Numbered from the stretch's first letter, positions 1 to 11,860 are shown. The stretch is DNA of 64,000 bases from Cherax quadricarinatus (GCF_038502225.1 NW_027196920.1:1-64000); one strand, 5' to 3'. Notes: generated by a model not told the origin, from the sequence alone. Numbers and translations: made by a program.

Positions 1-234
1 AACCATCCCAACTAGTTCTTCCACACTTGCATCTGCATTCTTATCAACTTAACATCAAGTTTATCACCAGATATACAGCTAAATCGTATAACCTCAGGAG
101 CATATACAAAGCTAGCTAATCAAAGAATTGTTTTCAGGAACTTGAAAAACAATTGAATTAAGACATACATGTATATGGACCTAGTATCCGTTAAGTTCAT
201 ATATAAATATGCACTGAACCCAAGCCTCACCGAG

Positions 235-1445
235 TAGCTACTGGAGTTCCATGCAAATAAGTTCAAGGTCCTGGAATTTGGGAAAAAGAAGTGCTACTGG
301 AGACGAAGTACAGTCCTGGAGAAGAGAGACTATAATCACCAACGAAACGAAAGGATCCGAGAGTGAACACCACAATAAACCGTAAGGCTTCAACACATGC
401 AAGGCTAGCAATATTTCTACACAATGTGTGTCTAGACAAACTTTAGTACACAGCACAAACTAATGTAAGAATAGAGAGAATGATGGTTATAGCCCGAATT
501 AGATCATTAACAGATAATGCTTACTAATATTATCATTAGCTAAAGAAAAATATCTTCGACCCTTGGCTATCATAGACTACCAGGTTGCTTAATATGAGGA
601 AGGAGTCTGGTATTTCCAGTGTTGTCATGATAGGATAATTGAGCTTAACACTATACTATGAATTAAAATTTTGAGAAATTACTTAAACACTGTCGCTATA
701 AATCTTCTAAATGTATAAAAATAAAAGAATCAAAATGGATAACAAGAACATGCAATGATATTAAATCTTAATTACTTGCATGAACTCTGTCATTATAGAA
801 AACAAGAGCGTTTCTCCCCTCCATCAAATATGTTTTTATTTAATTTCACGTTTTGTGAAGCCACCCGTCCCTCTCCCCACCTAAGACGCCAGATGTGGAG
901 CGCCGATCTGATCAAACTCTTTCAGAACCTTGAAAATATCCAAAGGTTTGCATCCAAATCCAAGGAATGCAGTATGAGGGATCCATCCTTACCCATCCTT
1001 CTTCCTCCCTTAATTTACCAAACCTCTGGTTAAAGAACCTCGAACCTTGAATATGAAGAGGGATTAATGAACCTGATGATTAATGAACTGATGACTCGGA
1101 AGAGAGGACTAGGAGACACATGATGTCATATACAAAGCACTCAGAGGAACCGAGAGGATGGTTACGAAACAGACTTGTTTAAAATGCAAGGATCAGGAAC
1201 AACAAAACGCGGATGATAAAACCATAGCTGAGCCACAAGGATGTTAGGAAGTACTTTTTTTTTGTCTCTGGGTAGTAAAGTGGACTGGACCAGATGTGGA
1301 AGTGGTAGAGGTAAACTCGACAGACAGCTTTCCGAGTAGATACGACAAGGCTCAAGAAACCAGAGACTAGCAGTGCTGGTCGACGAAGGTTAAGACTCAG
1401 AACTGAACCCCCACAAATACAAATCGAAGAGTATATATCCATACA
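235..1445 (+). pseudogene. Fossil CR1/L2-like LINE remnant
   Basis: Two stretches look like very decayed reverse-transcriptase C-terminal sequence. At about 250-345 the plus strand reads KFKVLEFGKK, resembling the FNxxKCKVLxxG motif downstream of the FADD box in CR1/L2-type LINEs. At 905-965 it reads LENIQRFASKSK, resembling the LEKVQRFATK segment of LINE-B elsewhere in this window. A GGATGTTAGGAAGTA string at 1232 and a CCCCCACAAATACAAAT string near 1409 match the LINE-B 3' end in order. Many stops and frameshifts are present and nothing here is expressible. The interval 480-890 between the two parts is unassigned AT-rich DNA. The assignment rests on collinearity of short matches only. Confidence 0.35.
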
Positions 1446-2154
1446 GACTTGTACTTTACGTATAGGTAAGAATATGTGTATTCGTACCTCCACAGGTTAT
1501 CACATTCTTAAGTGCACGACTGTGGTAAAGTAAGGTTAGAGACATCCTCATAGAAGAGCGGACTCACCTTCCATGTTATTGTAACAAAGCACCTACCACT
1601 ATAGCTATACAATATAGCACCATCCTAACGAGGAACATATCACAATAAACCCAAGAGTTAGCACAATAGCGCAAATCGGTCACCTTGCATCGTATCCCTC
1701 CCACCCACGAGTCCCCAGCCATGTAAAAACAAAAAAAAAAGCGACGTTAACGACGCTATAAACCAAACCTCAACCAGCTGCCCTCACCATTTCATATCCC
1801 CGCCTGCAGATTAAACCCAGTCATAAAACCCAGAATAAAAACTGCCATAACACACATAATAAATACGACTGTGAATTGTAGCCAACTTCTTGCATATTTT
1901 ATAGAAAAATATTTGATGCATCAGCAGTGTGCTGCTACCCTATTTTATTTGATAGTTCCATGATGGGATCACAAACTTGCTACGTTTCCCTGTTATATTC
2001 CATCACATGGGATGGATTCCATACAGCATTAAAATCTTTCAACCTGAGATGGGAAACTTCAGCTGGGCATTAAGGATATAAATGCATTACAGGATTATCA
2101 CCTACGGGAGGTTCAGAGTAACATAATAGTAACTCCAGCAGAGCTTGAGTTACT
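1446..2154. other. Unassigned AT-rich sequence
   Basis: I see no coding signal, tandem repeat or recognisable element end here. There is a short poly-A (about 1729-1740) and otherwise ordinary AT-rich DNA before the 3' end of LINE-A copy 1. Confidence 0.4.
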
Positions 2155-2178
2155 ACTACCTGGAGAGAGTTCCGGGGG

Positions 2179-3444
2179 TCAACGCCCCCGCGGCCCGGTC
2201 TGTGACCAGGCCTCCTGGTGGATCAGAGCCTGATCAACCAAGCTGTTGCTGCTGGCTGCAAGCAAACCAACGTACGAGCCACAGCCCGGCTGATCAGGAA
2301 CCGACTTTAGGTGCTTGTCCAGTGCCAGCTTGAAGACTGCCAGGGGTCTGTTGGTAATCCCCCTTATGTATGCTGGGAGGCAGTTGAACAGTCTCGGGCC
2401 CCTGACACTTATTGTATGGTCTCTTAACGTGCTAGTGACACCCCTGCTTTTCATTGGGGGGATGTTGCATCGTCTGCCAAGTCTTTTGCTTTCGTAGTGA
2501 GTGATTTTCGTGTGCAAGTTCGGTACTAGTCCCTCTAGGATTTTCCAGGTGTATATAATCATGTATCTCTCCCACCTGCGTTCCAGGGAATGCAGGTTTA
2601 GGAACCTCAAGCGCTCCCAGTAATTGAGGTGTTTTATCTCCGTTATGCGCGCCGTGAAAGTTCTCTGTACATTTTCTAGGTCAGCAATTTCACCTGCCTT
2701 GAAAGGTGCTGTTAGTGTGCAGCAATATTCCAGCCTAGATAGAACAAGTGACCTGAAGTGTGTCATCATGGGCTTGGCCTCCCTAGTTTTGAAGGTTCTC
2801 ATTATCCATCCTGTCATTTTTCTAGCAGATGCGATTGATACAATGTTATGGTCCTTGAAGGTGAGATCCTCCGACATGATCACTCCCAGGTCTTTGACGT
2901 TGGTGTTTCGCTCTATTTTGTGGCCAGAATTTGTTTTGTACTCTGATGAAGATTTAATTTCCTCGTGTTTACCATATCTGAGTAATTGAAATTTCTCATC
3001 GTTGAACTTCATATTGTTTTCTGCAGCCCACTGAAAGATTTGGTTGATGTCCGCCTGGAGCCTTGCAGTGTCTGCAATGGAAGACACTGTCATGCAGATT
3101 CGGGTGTCATCTGCAAAGGAAGACACGGTGCTGTGGCTGACATCCTTGTCTATGTCGGATATGAGGATGAGGAACAAGATGGGAGCGAGTACTGTGCCTT
3201 GTGGAACAGAGCTTTTCACCGTAGCTGCCTCGGACTTTACTCTGTTGACGACTACTCTCTGTGTTCTGTTAGTGAGAAAATTATAGATCCATCGACCGAC
3301 TTTTCCTGTTATTCCTTTAGCACGCATTTTGTGCGCTATTACGCCATGGTCACACTTGTCGAAGGCTTTTGCAAAGTCTGTATATATTACATCTGCATTC
3401 TTTTTGTCTTCTAGTGCATTTAGGACCTTGTCGTAGTGATCCAA
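2179..3444 (-). pseudogene. LINE-A reverse transcriptase, catalytic and C-terminal part
   Basis: A 421-residue open frame covers the RT palm and thumb. Visible motifs are VIYTDFAKAFDKCDHG near residue 20 (motif A, catalytic Asp), SSVPQGTVLAPILF near residue 79 (motif B region) and SSFADDTRI near residue 108 (motif C, FADD variant of YxDD). The C-terminus carries a conserved CGSYVGL...SLVDQA block shared by all LINE-A copies and read from the same DNA that forms the element's 3' end. The listed start is just the first Met after a frameshift; the real frame continues upstream in the 3608-4315 piece. It would act in target-primed reverse transcription of its own RNA. Confidence 0.85.
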
Positions 3445-3607
3445 TAGTTGAGACAGACAGGAGCGACCTGTTCTAAACCCATGTTGTCCTGGGTTGTGTA
3501 ACTGATGGGTTTCTAGATGGGTGGTGATCTTGCTTCTTAGGACCCTTTCAAAGATTTTTATGATATGGGATGTTAGTGCTATTGGTCTGTAGATCTTTGC
3601 TGTTGAA

Positions 3608-4315
3608 TTACTGCCCCCCTTTGTGGAGTGGGGCTATGTCTGTTGTTTTTAGTAACTGTGGGACGACCCCCGTGTCCATGCTCCCTCTCCATAGGATGGA
3701 AAAGGCTCGTGATAGGGGTTTCTTGCAGTTCTTGATGAACACGGAGTTCCATGAGTCTGGCCCTGGGGCAGAGTGCATGGGCATGTCATTTATCGCCTGT
3801 TCGAAGTCATTTGGCGTCAGGATAACATCGGATAGGCTTGTGTTAATCAAATTTTGTGGCTCTCTCATAAAAAAATCATTTTGATCTTCGACTCTCAGTC
3901 TGGTTAGCGGCTTGCTAAAAACTGAGTCATATTGGGACTTGAGTAGCTCACTCATTTCCTTGCTGTCATCTGTGTAGGACCCATCTTGTTTAAGTAGGGG
4001 CCCAATACTGGACGTTGTTCTCGACTTTGATTTGGCATAGGAGAAGAAATACTTTGGGTTTCTTCCGATTTCATTTATGGCTTTTAGTTCTTCCCGCGAT
4101 TCCTGACTCCTATAAGATTCCTTTAGCTTAAGTTCGATGCTTGCTATTTCTCTGACCAGTGTCTCCCTACGCATTTCAGATATATTGACCTCTTTTAGCC
4201 GCTCTGTTATTCTTTTCCGTCGCCTGTAAAGGGAGCGCCTGTCTCTTTCTATTTTACATCTACTCCTCCTTTTTCTTAGAGGAATAAGCCTTGTGCATAC
4301 ATCGAGTGCCACCAC
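3608..4315 (-). pseudogene. LINE-A RT N-terminal part, frameshifted
   Basis: A 235-residue frame begins with a basic linker (RLIPLRKRRSRCKIERDRRS) and passes through PNDFEQAINDMPMHSAPGPD, the usual RT entry motif, to TTDIAPLHKGG. It stops at a run of six G on the minus strand (about 3614-3619). One base fewer would run directly into the STAKIYRPIALTSHI motif and the downstream RT, so a one-base homopolymer insertion is the lesion. Upstream, the frame is open past 4315 and recognisable to about 4450, but contains an in-frame TGA where a Trp codon is expected. Two small lesions therefore separate this copy from an open RT. Confidence 0.75.
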
Positions 4316-4766
4316 GTTAATCTGTTCTAGGCATAAGTTGGGGTCTGTGTTGCTTAGTATATCTTTCCAGCTTATATCGGTTAGGACTTGGTTTACTTGG
4401 TCTCACTTTATGTTTTTGTTATTGAAGTTGAATTTGGTGAATGCTCCCTCGTGACTAGTCTCATTATGTCGGTCTGGGGCTCCACGCATACATGTCTGAA
4501 CCTCAATTATGCGTTAAAATTACCATTTTTCAGAATGACCTATCCCATACATAGGAGAAATGGAATTTTTATTTAGATATCTAAATCATCACAATAAGGG
4601 GTAACAAAAATTACATATAAAATTCATTATTTCGGTGATCATTCCTTCATGAGGATCTGTAAAAAAATCACACAGCTGTACACAATACGAAGGAATAGAT
4701 TCATTACACGTTAAATTAGGGTGAGTTAAAACAATGTAAAAGAACATCCCGAGGAGAGTATGGTCC

Positions 4767-5103
4767 CTCAGGTGGAGGTAGACAGGTACCTCAGGTGGAG
4801 GTAGACAGGTATCTCATGTGGAGGTAGACAGGTACCTCATGTGGAGGTAGACAGGTACCTCAGGTGGAGGTAGACAGGTACCTCATGTGGAGGGAGACAG
4901 GTACCTCAGGTGGAGGTAGACAGGTACCTCAGGTGGAGGGAGACAGGTACCTCAGGTGGAGGGAGACAGGTACCTCAGGTGTAGACAGGTACCTCAGGTG
5001 GAGGTAGACAGGTACCTCAGGTGGAGGCAGACAGGTACCTCAGGTGGAGGTAGACAGGTACCTCAGGTGGAGGTAGACAGGTACCTCAGGTGGAGATAGA
5101 AGG
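4767..5103. repeat. 23-bp minisatellite, about 15 copies
   Basis: The unit is CTCAGGTGGAGGTAGACAGGTAC, split here as CTCAGGTGGAGG then TAGACAGGTAC. Variants are GTGGAGGGAGACAGG, CTCATGTGG and one shortened unit near 4977. Divergence between units is low, suggesting recent expansion. It has no coding potential. Confidence 0.9.
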
Positions 5104-5449
5104 TACTCACTTAGGTCGACTAAACAAGACAATCTCAAGAGGAGCGACAGCAGTTTCGACGCAAATAATCCAACTCTAGATATACTACTAAGTTCAGGTT
5201 TGAACTGTAATATACTGACTCTGACATATTTTGTCAAGCGAATGTCGAACTTTTCAGCGTCGTATCAACCACAGTCAGGTTTTGTCCATTCCCAGTCAGA
5301 TCAATGAGGGTCAGGTTATATCTCTTCGTGGTCATGGTTTAATTCTATCATAATTATTCCTGCTTAGTAAACTCTGTGATATAAACACATATACATACAT
5401 ATATGAATACACAAGCCATCCCCCACTTAACTTTCATGAGTTTTTCTAC
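5104..5449. other. Unassigned sequence
   Basis: No gene, repeat array or element end was recognised in this AT-rich interval between the 23-bp minisatellite and LINE-A' copy 1. Confidence 0.4.
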
Positions 5450-6960
5450 TCCTGGAGCCCGGCCCTGGGCCAGATTTGTCTGGTGCTTGCCTGGTCAATA
5501 AGGCTGTTGCTACTGGAGGCCCACTAGCCCACATATCCGTCACAGCCTCGTTAGTTTGGTACCTGGTGGAAATACCTGTCCAGTTTTCTCTTGAAGACTT
5601 TTATACCTGCCGCAGCAGTGTTTCTTACATCTTCTGGCAAAATGTTGATCAATCTGGGACCATGTATGTTGATACAATGTTCTTATTGTGCCAACAACTA
5701 ATTTTAATTTTGAAAGGGGTAGACAGGTAAGCCAGCGGAAGGCCTCTGTTAGATGACCAAAACTCCAGTGGCGGGACATCCTATGACTAAGTCCCGCGTC
5801 AAGAAACATTTGCTCTGCTTCCTTTGTTAATTTTACATTTCCTGCAATATCTCTGACTTCAGTATGTTGTTATGGCAGTGTTCAAATTTGAGACCAAGCC
5901 CTCGAGGACTTTCCACGTAAATATTTTCATGTCTCTCTCTTCCGTTCCAGTGAGTACATCTTAAAGAGTTTAAGGAGTTCCCAGTAATTTAAATACTTTA
6001 TTGAATCTATTCTGGCTATAAATGTTCTCTACATCTGTTCCCGCCCTTAACAGGGCCGTCGACACTGAACAATACTCTGCAGGAGAGAGCACGAGCGATC
6101 TGAAAAGTGGCCCCATAGATATTATTTCCCTTGTTTTGAAAGTTCTCATTATCCAACCCATCATCTTTCTGGTTGTCGTGACATTTGTCTTATTGTGCTC
6201 TTTTAAAGAAAGGTCAGCCATTACAATTACTCCCAGGTTTTTCAAGTGTTTCTTCCGTTCTATTTGATAATACTCTGAATTCTTCATTCTTTCCAACCTA
6301 CGCAGCTGGAACTTATCACTATTGACGTCATGTTGCTCTCCGCTGCCCACTGGAAAACCCTATTTATATTTTCCTGTAATTTTTCAGTATCTTCTAAATA
6401 GGTGAATTTCATGCTCAGTTTGGTGTCAACTGCAAATTATGTTACAAAACTGACGGGTGTTTTTATGTATATGTCTGCTATAAGAAACACTGCCCTGGGG
6501 TACTGAGTTTCATGCCTCGTTAATGTTGGATTTTGCTGTTTACTACAGAAAGTTGAAAGTCCATCTGCCCTCATTTTGTGTGCAATCACCCCATGGTCAC
6601 ATTTGCCAAATACTTTCGCAAAATCAATGTAGATCATATCTGCGTTTTGCTATTTTCCAATGCCTCTGTGATTCAGACAGTTGCGACAAGCATGATCCTC
6701 CAGTTCTAAAACCGTAGTGGCTTAGGTAGTGCAGATTGTACTGTTCCATAAAATTTGTAATCTGGCATCTCATCACTCTTTCGAAGACTTTTATGATGTG
6801 GAATATCAGGGCTACTGGTCTGTAAATTTTGATTAGCACTCTACTACCCTCATAATTTATGCAAAGGATCTATGTCTGCACCCTTAAAGGTCTTTGATAT
6901 TCCGCCTAGAACTTAGCTCTTTTTCCCAAGGATACTGAATGCTCGTCCTAGTGGAACTTT
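5450..6960 (-). mobile_element. LINE-A' copy 1, old decayed LINE
   Basis: This is a degenerate minus-strand relative of LINE-A. Pieces in order are KIYRPVALIFHIIKVFERVM (6624-6839), MIYIDFAKVFGKCDHGVIAH (6437-6637, RT motif A) and VNSDKFQLRR...MMGWIMRTFKTRE (5970-6350). The 3' end near 5450-5600 carries the CTGGTCAATAAGGCTGTTGC string typical of the family. Frames are broken many times. A sister copy with the same 3' end variant lies at 45555-52480, so this is an older subfamily distinct from the LINE-A copies. Confidence 0.75.
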
Positions 6961-7540
6961 GGTTGAATCACTTTCAATGTATCAATTTTATTAAATCAAA
7001 CTGGTTTCTGTGAAATAACTGAAAAATATCTCTTCTGGTCAGAAGCAAGTCACAATGTTTGACTTCATTGGGTTACCTTAGGTTAAATCTACATAACGTA
7101 CTTTAATATACCTATAACATCACTGTATCCTCAATACCATTATAAAAACATATTTTATGTACCCATATCTTAAATAATACTTAATTATTTCTTACTTAAC
7201 TACTTACCTAATTACTTAAATGCTGATCAAAGTTTCTTAAAGAAAAAACTGGTTAGATTATGGCCTGGGGAAGGTTCCAATTTGCTTTTTCTTAAGGAAG
7301 AAACTTGGAAAATTGAAATACCGCTTTTCTTGCGATAATTTCTTAGTTTCGCATTAGTAATAATGCAACTTATAAGCAGCTTCAAGATTAATGTGCCGGT
7401 GCATATTAGGACATTGGTGTCTTTGAAGAGTATGAATTAGATAGGGTCGTGCATGTTCTAATTTACTTTTTTTACTGGAGTAACTGAAATATAGGTTTCC
7501 AAATAATGAATTGTGACTCTTCTGATTAGCTTTATATCTT
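6961..7540. other. Unassigned AT-rich sequence
   Basis: AT-rich DNA with no coding signal. Phrases such as TTCTTAAAGAAAAAACTGG hint at an old dispersed repeat related to the 34580-35780 region, but nothing firm can be assigned. Confidence 0.35.
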
Positions 7541-7690
7541 CAACGCTAATATTTAGTTGCATTACAAATTTATGCCGCACTCTGCACTATTCCAACTGCG
7601 TGCACTGAGACACAGGGGGCTGGGGTTACGCAACACGGGGATAACTTTGTTGGATGGCGCAGAGACCGAAATACATCAAGTTTTATATAC
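7541..7690 (+). repeat. Dispersed GCACTCTGCACTATT repeat, copy 1
   Basis: The segment around TTCAACGCTAATATTTAGTTGCATTAC...GCACTCTGCACTATT...GCTGGGGTTACGCAA...GGGGATAAC...GACCGAAATACATC is matched by 35610-35740 on the same strand and, inverted, by about 36440-36580. It is therefore an interspersed repeat of unknown class. No ORF or terminal structure is evident. Confidence 0.6.
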
Positions 7691-7776
7691 TTCACATAAA
7701 CAGGTTCTGGGTACACTAAAGAAATGCATGTCACATGTTACGAAGAGCACACAAGAAAATCTGTTATCAACACACA

Positions 7777-7884
7777 CACACACAGGTACGATAAAGCACA
7801 TGGAGCAGGCAGTGGACCTAGTAGCGACCAGCGAAGAGACGGGGCCAGGAGCTGCGACTCGTCCCCTACAGCCTCAAATAGGTG

Positions 7885-7920
<36 letters not shown>
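7777..7920 (+). mobile_element. LINE-B 3'-end fragment in (CA)n
   Basis: A roughly 105-bp LINE-B 3' end (GGTACGATAAAGCACATGGAGCAGG ... CTCAAATAGGTGCATACAC) lies between (CA)n on its 5' side (7768-7784) and (CA)n on its 3' side (7888-7919). The quoted motif is given in part only. The 5' breakpoint coincides with that of the minus-strand copy at 11170-11288. Confidence 0.75.
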
Positions 7921-8326
7921 GTACACTAATAAAATCGTACACTGTCTTACCCAACTCTCTATTAGTGAAAATGACGAGAGGAAAAAGTAATGAACATTTA
8001 CCAAGTACGTCCCTTCCATTACTTCTCAAGGTCGCTAAAAAAAATCTTCACACATTCACTGGTTATCGTCTCTTAGTTTATCACTCAATTATAATTAATA
8101 TAATAACGCCTACATGGCTCCACTAACCTTCATTATGAGTACAATGAACGAATATTACACACTCAGAACCTTCATTATTTATAATTATAAATAATATTGC
8201 TTAATAATGAGGAACTGGAATGAGGTAGTGCGAGATGCACCTCTTATGGTTACCACGGTCCGCCGGGGCATGAAGCAACTATGTTCCATAAGGCTCAGCA
8301 ACACTATTATAACGTCAGGAGCTGGA
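7921..8326. other. Unassigned sequence
   Basis: No recognisable gene or repeat; AT-rich, ending at the 3' terminus of LINE-A copy 2. Confidence 0.4.
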
Positions 8327-9285
8327 GTCTACCTGGAGGGCATTCTGGGGATCAACGCCCCCGCAGCCCGGTCCACCACCAGGCCTCATCAATCAAGCTG
8401 TTACTGCTGGCCGTACGTAGTCTAACGTACGAACCACAGCCCGGCTGATCCGGCACTGACTTAAAAGTATCTGTCCAGCTGTCTTGAAGGCAGCCAGGGG
8501 CCTACTGGTAATTCCCCTTATGTTTGGTGGGAGGCTGTTGAACAGTCTTGGGCCCAGGACACTTATGGTGTTGTCTCTTAGTGTACCAATAGAGCCCTTA
8601 CTTTTCATTAAGGGTATTTTGCATTGCCTGCCAAGTCTTTTACTTCGTTTGGGGTGATTTCTGTGTGCAGATTCGGAACCATTCCTTCCAGGATTCTCCA
8701 AGAGTAGTTTATGATATCTCTCTCTCGCCTGCATTCCAATGAGTACAAGTCAAGTGCTTTAAAGCGTTCCCAGTAGTTGAGGTTTTTGATGGAACTTATA
8801 TGTGCAATAGAGGTTCTCTGTACACTCTCCAGATCTGCAATTTCACCTGCTTTGAATGGAGATGTTAATGTACAGCAGTATTCCAGCCTAGAGAGAAGTG
8901 ATTTGAAAAGGATCATCATTGGCTTGGCATCTCTTGTTCTGAACGTTCTCATTATCCTTCCTATCATTTTCTTTGCAGTTGTGATCGTGGCGCTGTTGTG
9001 ATCCTTGAAAGTGAGATCCTCAGACATTACCACTCCCAGGTCCCTCACATTACGTTTCCGCTCTATTGTATGATCAGAGTTTGTAGTATACTCATTTCCA
9101 GTTATTATCTCCTCCAGTTTTCCATAACAGAGTAGTTGGAATTTGTCTTCATTGAGCATTACATTATTTTCCGTTGCACACTGGAAAACTTGGTTTATAT
9201 CTTCTTGGAGGTGACAGTCTCATGCAGATCCTAGTATCGTCTGCAAAGGATGACACAGTGCTGTTGATTACACCTCTGTTCTATG
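8327..9285 (-). mobile_element. LINE-A copy 2, 5'-truncated
   Basis: A minus-strand LINE-A fragment covering RT C-terminal sequence. Frames at 8608-9159 (MLNEDKFQLLCYGKLEEI, RDLGVVMSEDLTFKDHN, SRLEYCCTLTSPFKAGE) and 8393-8734 (GRQCKIPLMKSKGSIGTLRD) are related by a frameshift near 8640. The 3' end starts at TACCTGGAGG (about 8330). Similarity to the copy at 12778-13618 is high, so both are relatively young. Confidence 0.85.
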
Positions 9286-9485
9286 TGAAACTTGGAGGTG
9301 GTCCCTATCACCAGGCTTCGTAAGGGTGAGGTTACTTGTGGAATTTTGTCCCTAAAATTATACAAATAAGTGAACCCTCTTAATCTTGAATTTCTCCCAA
9401 GTTCATTATGCAGTTACTAATGAGTCTGAGAATCTGTGTTCATACTTAACATAACATAGATGAAAGGTGTCACATCTGAACGACT

Positions 9486-10460
9486 CATCCATGACGCCTG
9501 GATAATTCATCCATGACGCCTGGATAATTCATCCATGACGCCTGGATAATTCATCCACGAAGCCTGGATAATTCATCCATGACGCCTGGATAATTCATCC
9601 ATGACGCCTGGATAATTCATCCATGACGCCTGGATAATTCATCCATGACGCCTGGATAATTCATCCATGACGCCTGGGTAATTCATCCATGACGCCTGGA
9701 TAATTCATCCATGACGCCTGGATAATTCATCCATGACGCCTGGATAATTCATCCATGACACCTGGATAACTCATCCAGGACACCTAGATAACTCATCCAG
9801 GACACCTGGATAACTCATCCAGGACACCTGGATAACTCATCCAGGACACCTGGATAACTCATCCAGGACACCTGGATAACTCATCCAGGACACCTGGATA
9901 ACTCATCCAGGACACCTGGATAACTCATCCAGGACACCTGGATAACTCATCCAGGACACCTGGATAACTCATCCAGGACACCTGGATAACTCATCCAGGA
10001 CACCTGGAAAACTCATCCAGGACACCTTGATAACTCATCCAGGACACCTGGATAACTCATCCAGGACACCTGGATAACTCATCCAGGACACCTGGATAAC
10101 TCATCCAGGACACCTGGATAGCTCATCCAGGACACCTGGATAGCTCATCCATGACACCTGGATAACTCATCCAAGACACCTGGATAACTCATCCAGGACA
10201 CCTGGAAAACTCATCCAGGACACCTGGAAAACTCATCCAGGACACCTGGATAACTCATCCAGGACACCTGGATAACTCATCCAGGACACCTGGATAACTC
10301 ATCCAGGACACCTGGATAACTCATCCAGGACACCTGGATAGCTCATCCAGGACACCTGGATAGCTCATCCATGACACCTGGATAACTCATCCAAGACACC
10401 TGGATAACTCATCCAGGACACCTGGATAGCTCATCCAGGACGCTTGGACAATTCACCCAG
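9486..10460. repeat. 22-bp minisatellite, about 44 copies, with higher-order structure
   Basis: Units read ACGCCTGGATAATTCATCCATG in the first third (to about 9760) and ACACCTGGATAACTCATCCAGG afterwards, so two homogenised blocks abut. Variants GATAGCTC, GAAAACTC and CCAAGACAC occur in the same order twice, offset by 220 bp (10 units; for example 10111 and 10331). This shows a recent block duplication. It is not a CRISPR array: there are no unique spacers. Confidence 0.95.
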
Positions 10461-10766
10461 GTCACATGACTGACTGCAATACCAGGCAAATGTAATTGAT
10501 AGATACCTGATGAATGCTGTAGATCTTATCTCTAAAATTACGACGTAAGCAAAGCAATACTCAACTGCAATTTACTACTACGGGGGAACTTGGGCAACCA
10601 GAAGGGGTTGTGAGCATGTTAGACAGGAGTAGGTGAGGGCAACTGATTTTTACGATCTGACGCGCTGTTGAGGTACGTATCAAGTCCGGTTAGGCGGACT
10701 TGATTCCAAGAGGTGGGGAGTACGATGTCTTTAATCTGAAGGAGGAGGGGGGGGGGTGTTGCAGAT
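10461..10766. other. Unassigned sequence
   Basis: No coding or repeat signal except a G-run at about 10748-10757. It separates the 22-bp minisatellite from the hammerhead-containing inverted repeat. Confidence 0.35.
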
Positions 10767-11150
10767 TGATATATGAGACACTTGTGCAACATTTGGTTAT
10801 CTTTATTCAGGAAATGTTTCGCCAGCCAATGGCTTTTTCAGTCCAACACAGAAAAGAACTGTGAAGATGAGGAGTTTGAGGTAATCAGTCCCTCAGCCTC
10901 GAGTCGATGTGTTCAATCATCAATCAAGAATAATGTATTTAGTCATCAATCAAGAATAATGTGTTCAGTCATTAATCTAGACTGAATATATCGACTCTGG
11001 GCCGAGGGACTGATTACCTCAAACTTCTCATCTTCCACCGTTCTTCTCTGTACCGGACTCAAGAAGATACTGGCTGGCGAAACGTTTCCGGAATAAAGAT
11101 TCCCAAATACTGCACAAGTGTCTAATTTATCAATTTGTCTGTTTTCAGAA
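10767..11150. mobile_element. Inverted-repeat Penelope-like terminal fragment with hammerhead-like cores
   Basis: Two diverged arms face each other: about 10767-10930 and about 10975-11125. Outer ends read ATTGATATATGAGACACTTG and its approximate complement. Each arm carries a hammerhead-like core. The right arm (+) has CTCAAGA then a stem-loop (ATACTGGCTGGC region) and GAAACG. The left arm on the minus strand has CTGAAAA, AGCCATTGGCTGGC, then GAAACA. Both cores have a substitution from CUGANGA, so they are probably inactive. The layout matches inverted pLTR remnants of Penelope-like elements. No clear target duplication was found. Confidence 0.55.
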
Positions 11151-11164
11151 ACCATATATACAAA

Positions 11165-11284
11165 TCTTGCAGTGTGTTTGTGTGTACTCGCCTAGTTTTG
11201 GCTACAGGGGTCGAGTCACAGCTCCTGGCCCTACCTCTTCACTGTTGCTACAGGTTACTCTCCCTTCTCCATGAGCTTTATCAT

Positions 11285-11358
<74 letters not shown>
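11165..11358 (-). mobile_element. LINE-B 3'-end fragment flanked by (CA)n
   Basis: Minus-strand LINE-B 3' end (GAGTACACACAAA on one side, GGTATGATAAAGCTCATGGAG at the 5' side) is fused to a 70-bp (GT)n at 11290-11358, which is (CA)n in the element's own orientation. Its 5' breakpoint, at AGGTATGATAAAG, is the same within two bases as the copy at 7785. Confidence 0.75.
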
Positions 11359-11359
<1 letters not shown>

Positions 11360-11561
11360 ATAAAGATTAATCACACAGTCACTATATGCATGATTAATTT
11401 GTAGGATCAACGTTTCACAATTAGTTTACTGCGTCATAATAATCTGTCGAAGTTTAATAAAAAAAATGCAGAAATATGAATTAAAATGATTGATATATAA
11501 AAAAATATAATAATCTATAGAATTACTTATTTATGAAAAATATTTAAAGGCGACCATCTAC

Positions 11562-11860
11562 TTCGGCCTGTACTATCCAACACTGGTACGTTTAAGTTAA
11601 CCAAGTTGAGTGTCCGTGATTCGATCCCCAGTACGGGTGGAAACATTAGGCGTGTTTCCTGAAGACACCCGATGTCACTCTTCACCTAGCAACAAGTAGG
11701 TACCTATCTGGGTGTTAGCCGACTGGTGTGGGTGGCATTCTGGGGACAAAATTAACATAAGCTGCCCAAAATGCTCTGCATAACCAGGGGCTTTCTATAC
11801 AGTATATCACTGATGTCAGCTATGGTCTGTGTAAGTTGTATCTTGTAGAAATAAAGTTTA

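Larger units (their letters stand above)
2155..4510 (-). mobile_element. LINE-A copy 1, 5'-truncated non-LTR retrotransposon
   Basis: This is the best LINE-A copy. On the minus strand it runs from an endonuclease/RT linker through a nearly complete reverse transcriptase to a 3' end that reads TACCTGGAG on the plus strand. The RT resembles the CR1/L2/Jockey superfamily. The APE endonuclease half is missing, so the copy is 5'-truncated, as is usual after abortive target-primed reverse transcription. The same 3' segment recurs at 8327, 12778, 13619, 24698, 32395, 55553, 56156 and 60200, so this is a high-copy family. No target-site duplication was found by eye. Confidence 0.85.

Noticed and set aside
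2179..4315. Host RT-like or telomerase-type gene
   Set aside because: The sequence is one of about ten copies of a 5'-truncated LINE with frameshift and stop.
4767..5103. Regulatory array of AGGT/CAGGTG E-box-like sites
   Set aside because: CAGGTG occurs because it is part of a 23-bp minisatellite; no adjacent gene or promoter was seen.
9486..10460. CRISPR-like array
   Set aside because: Units are directly tandem with no unique spacers, in a eukaryotic repeat landscape.
10740..11175. 13-bp TSD around the 10767-11150 inverted repeat
   Set aside because: TGTTGCAG and TCTTGCAG near the edges are only partly alike and lie at unequal distances, so I did not count it.
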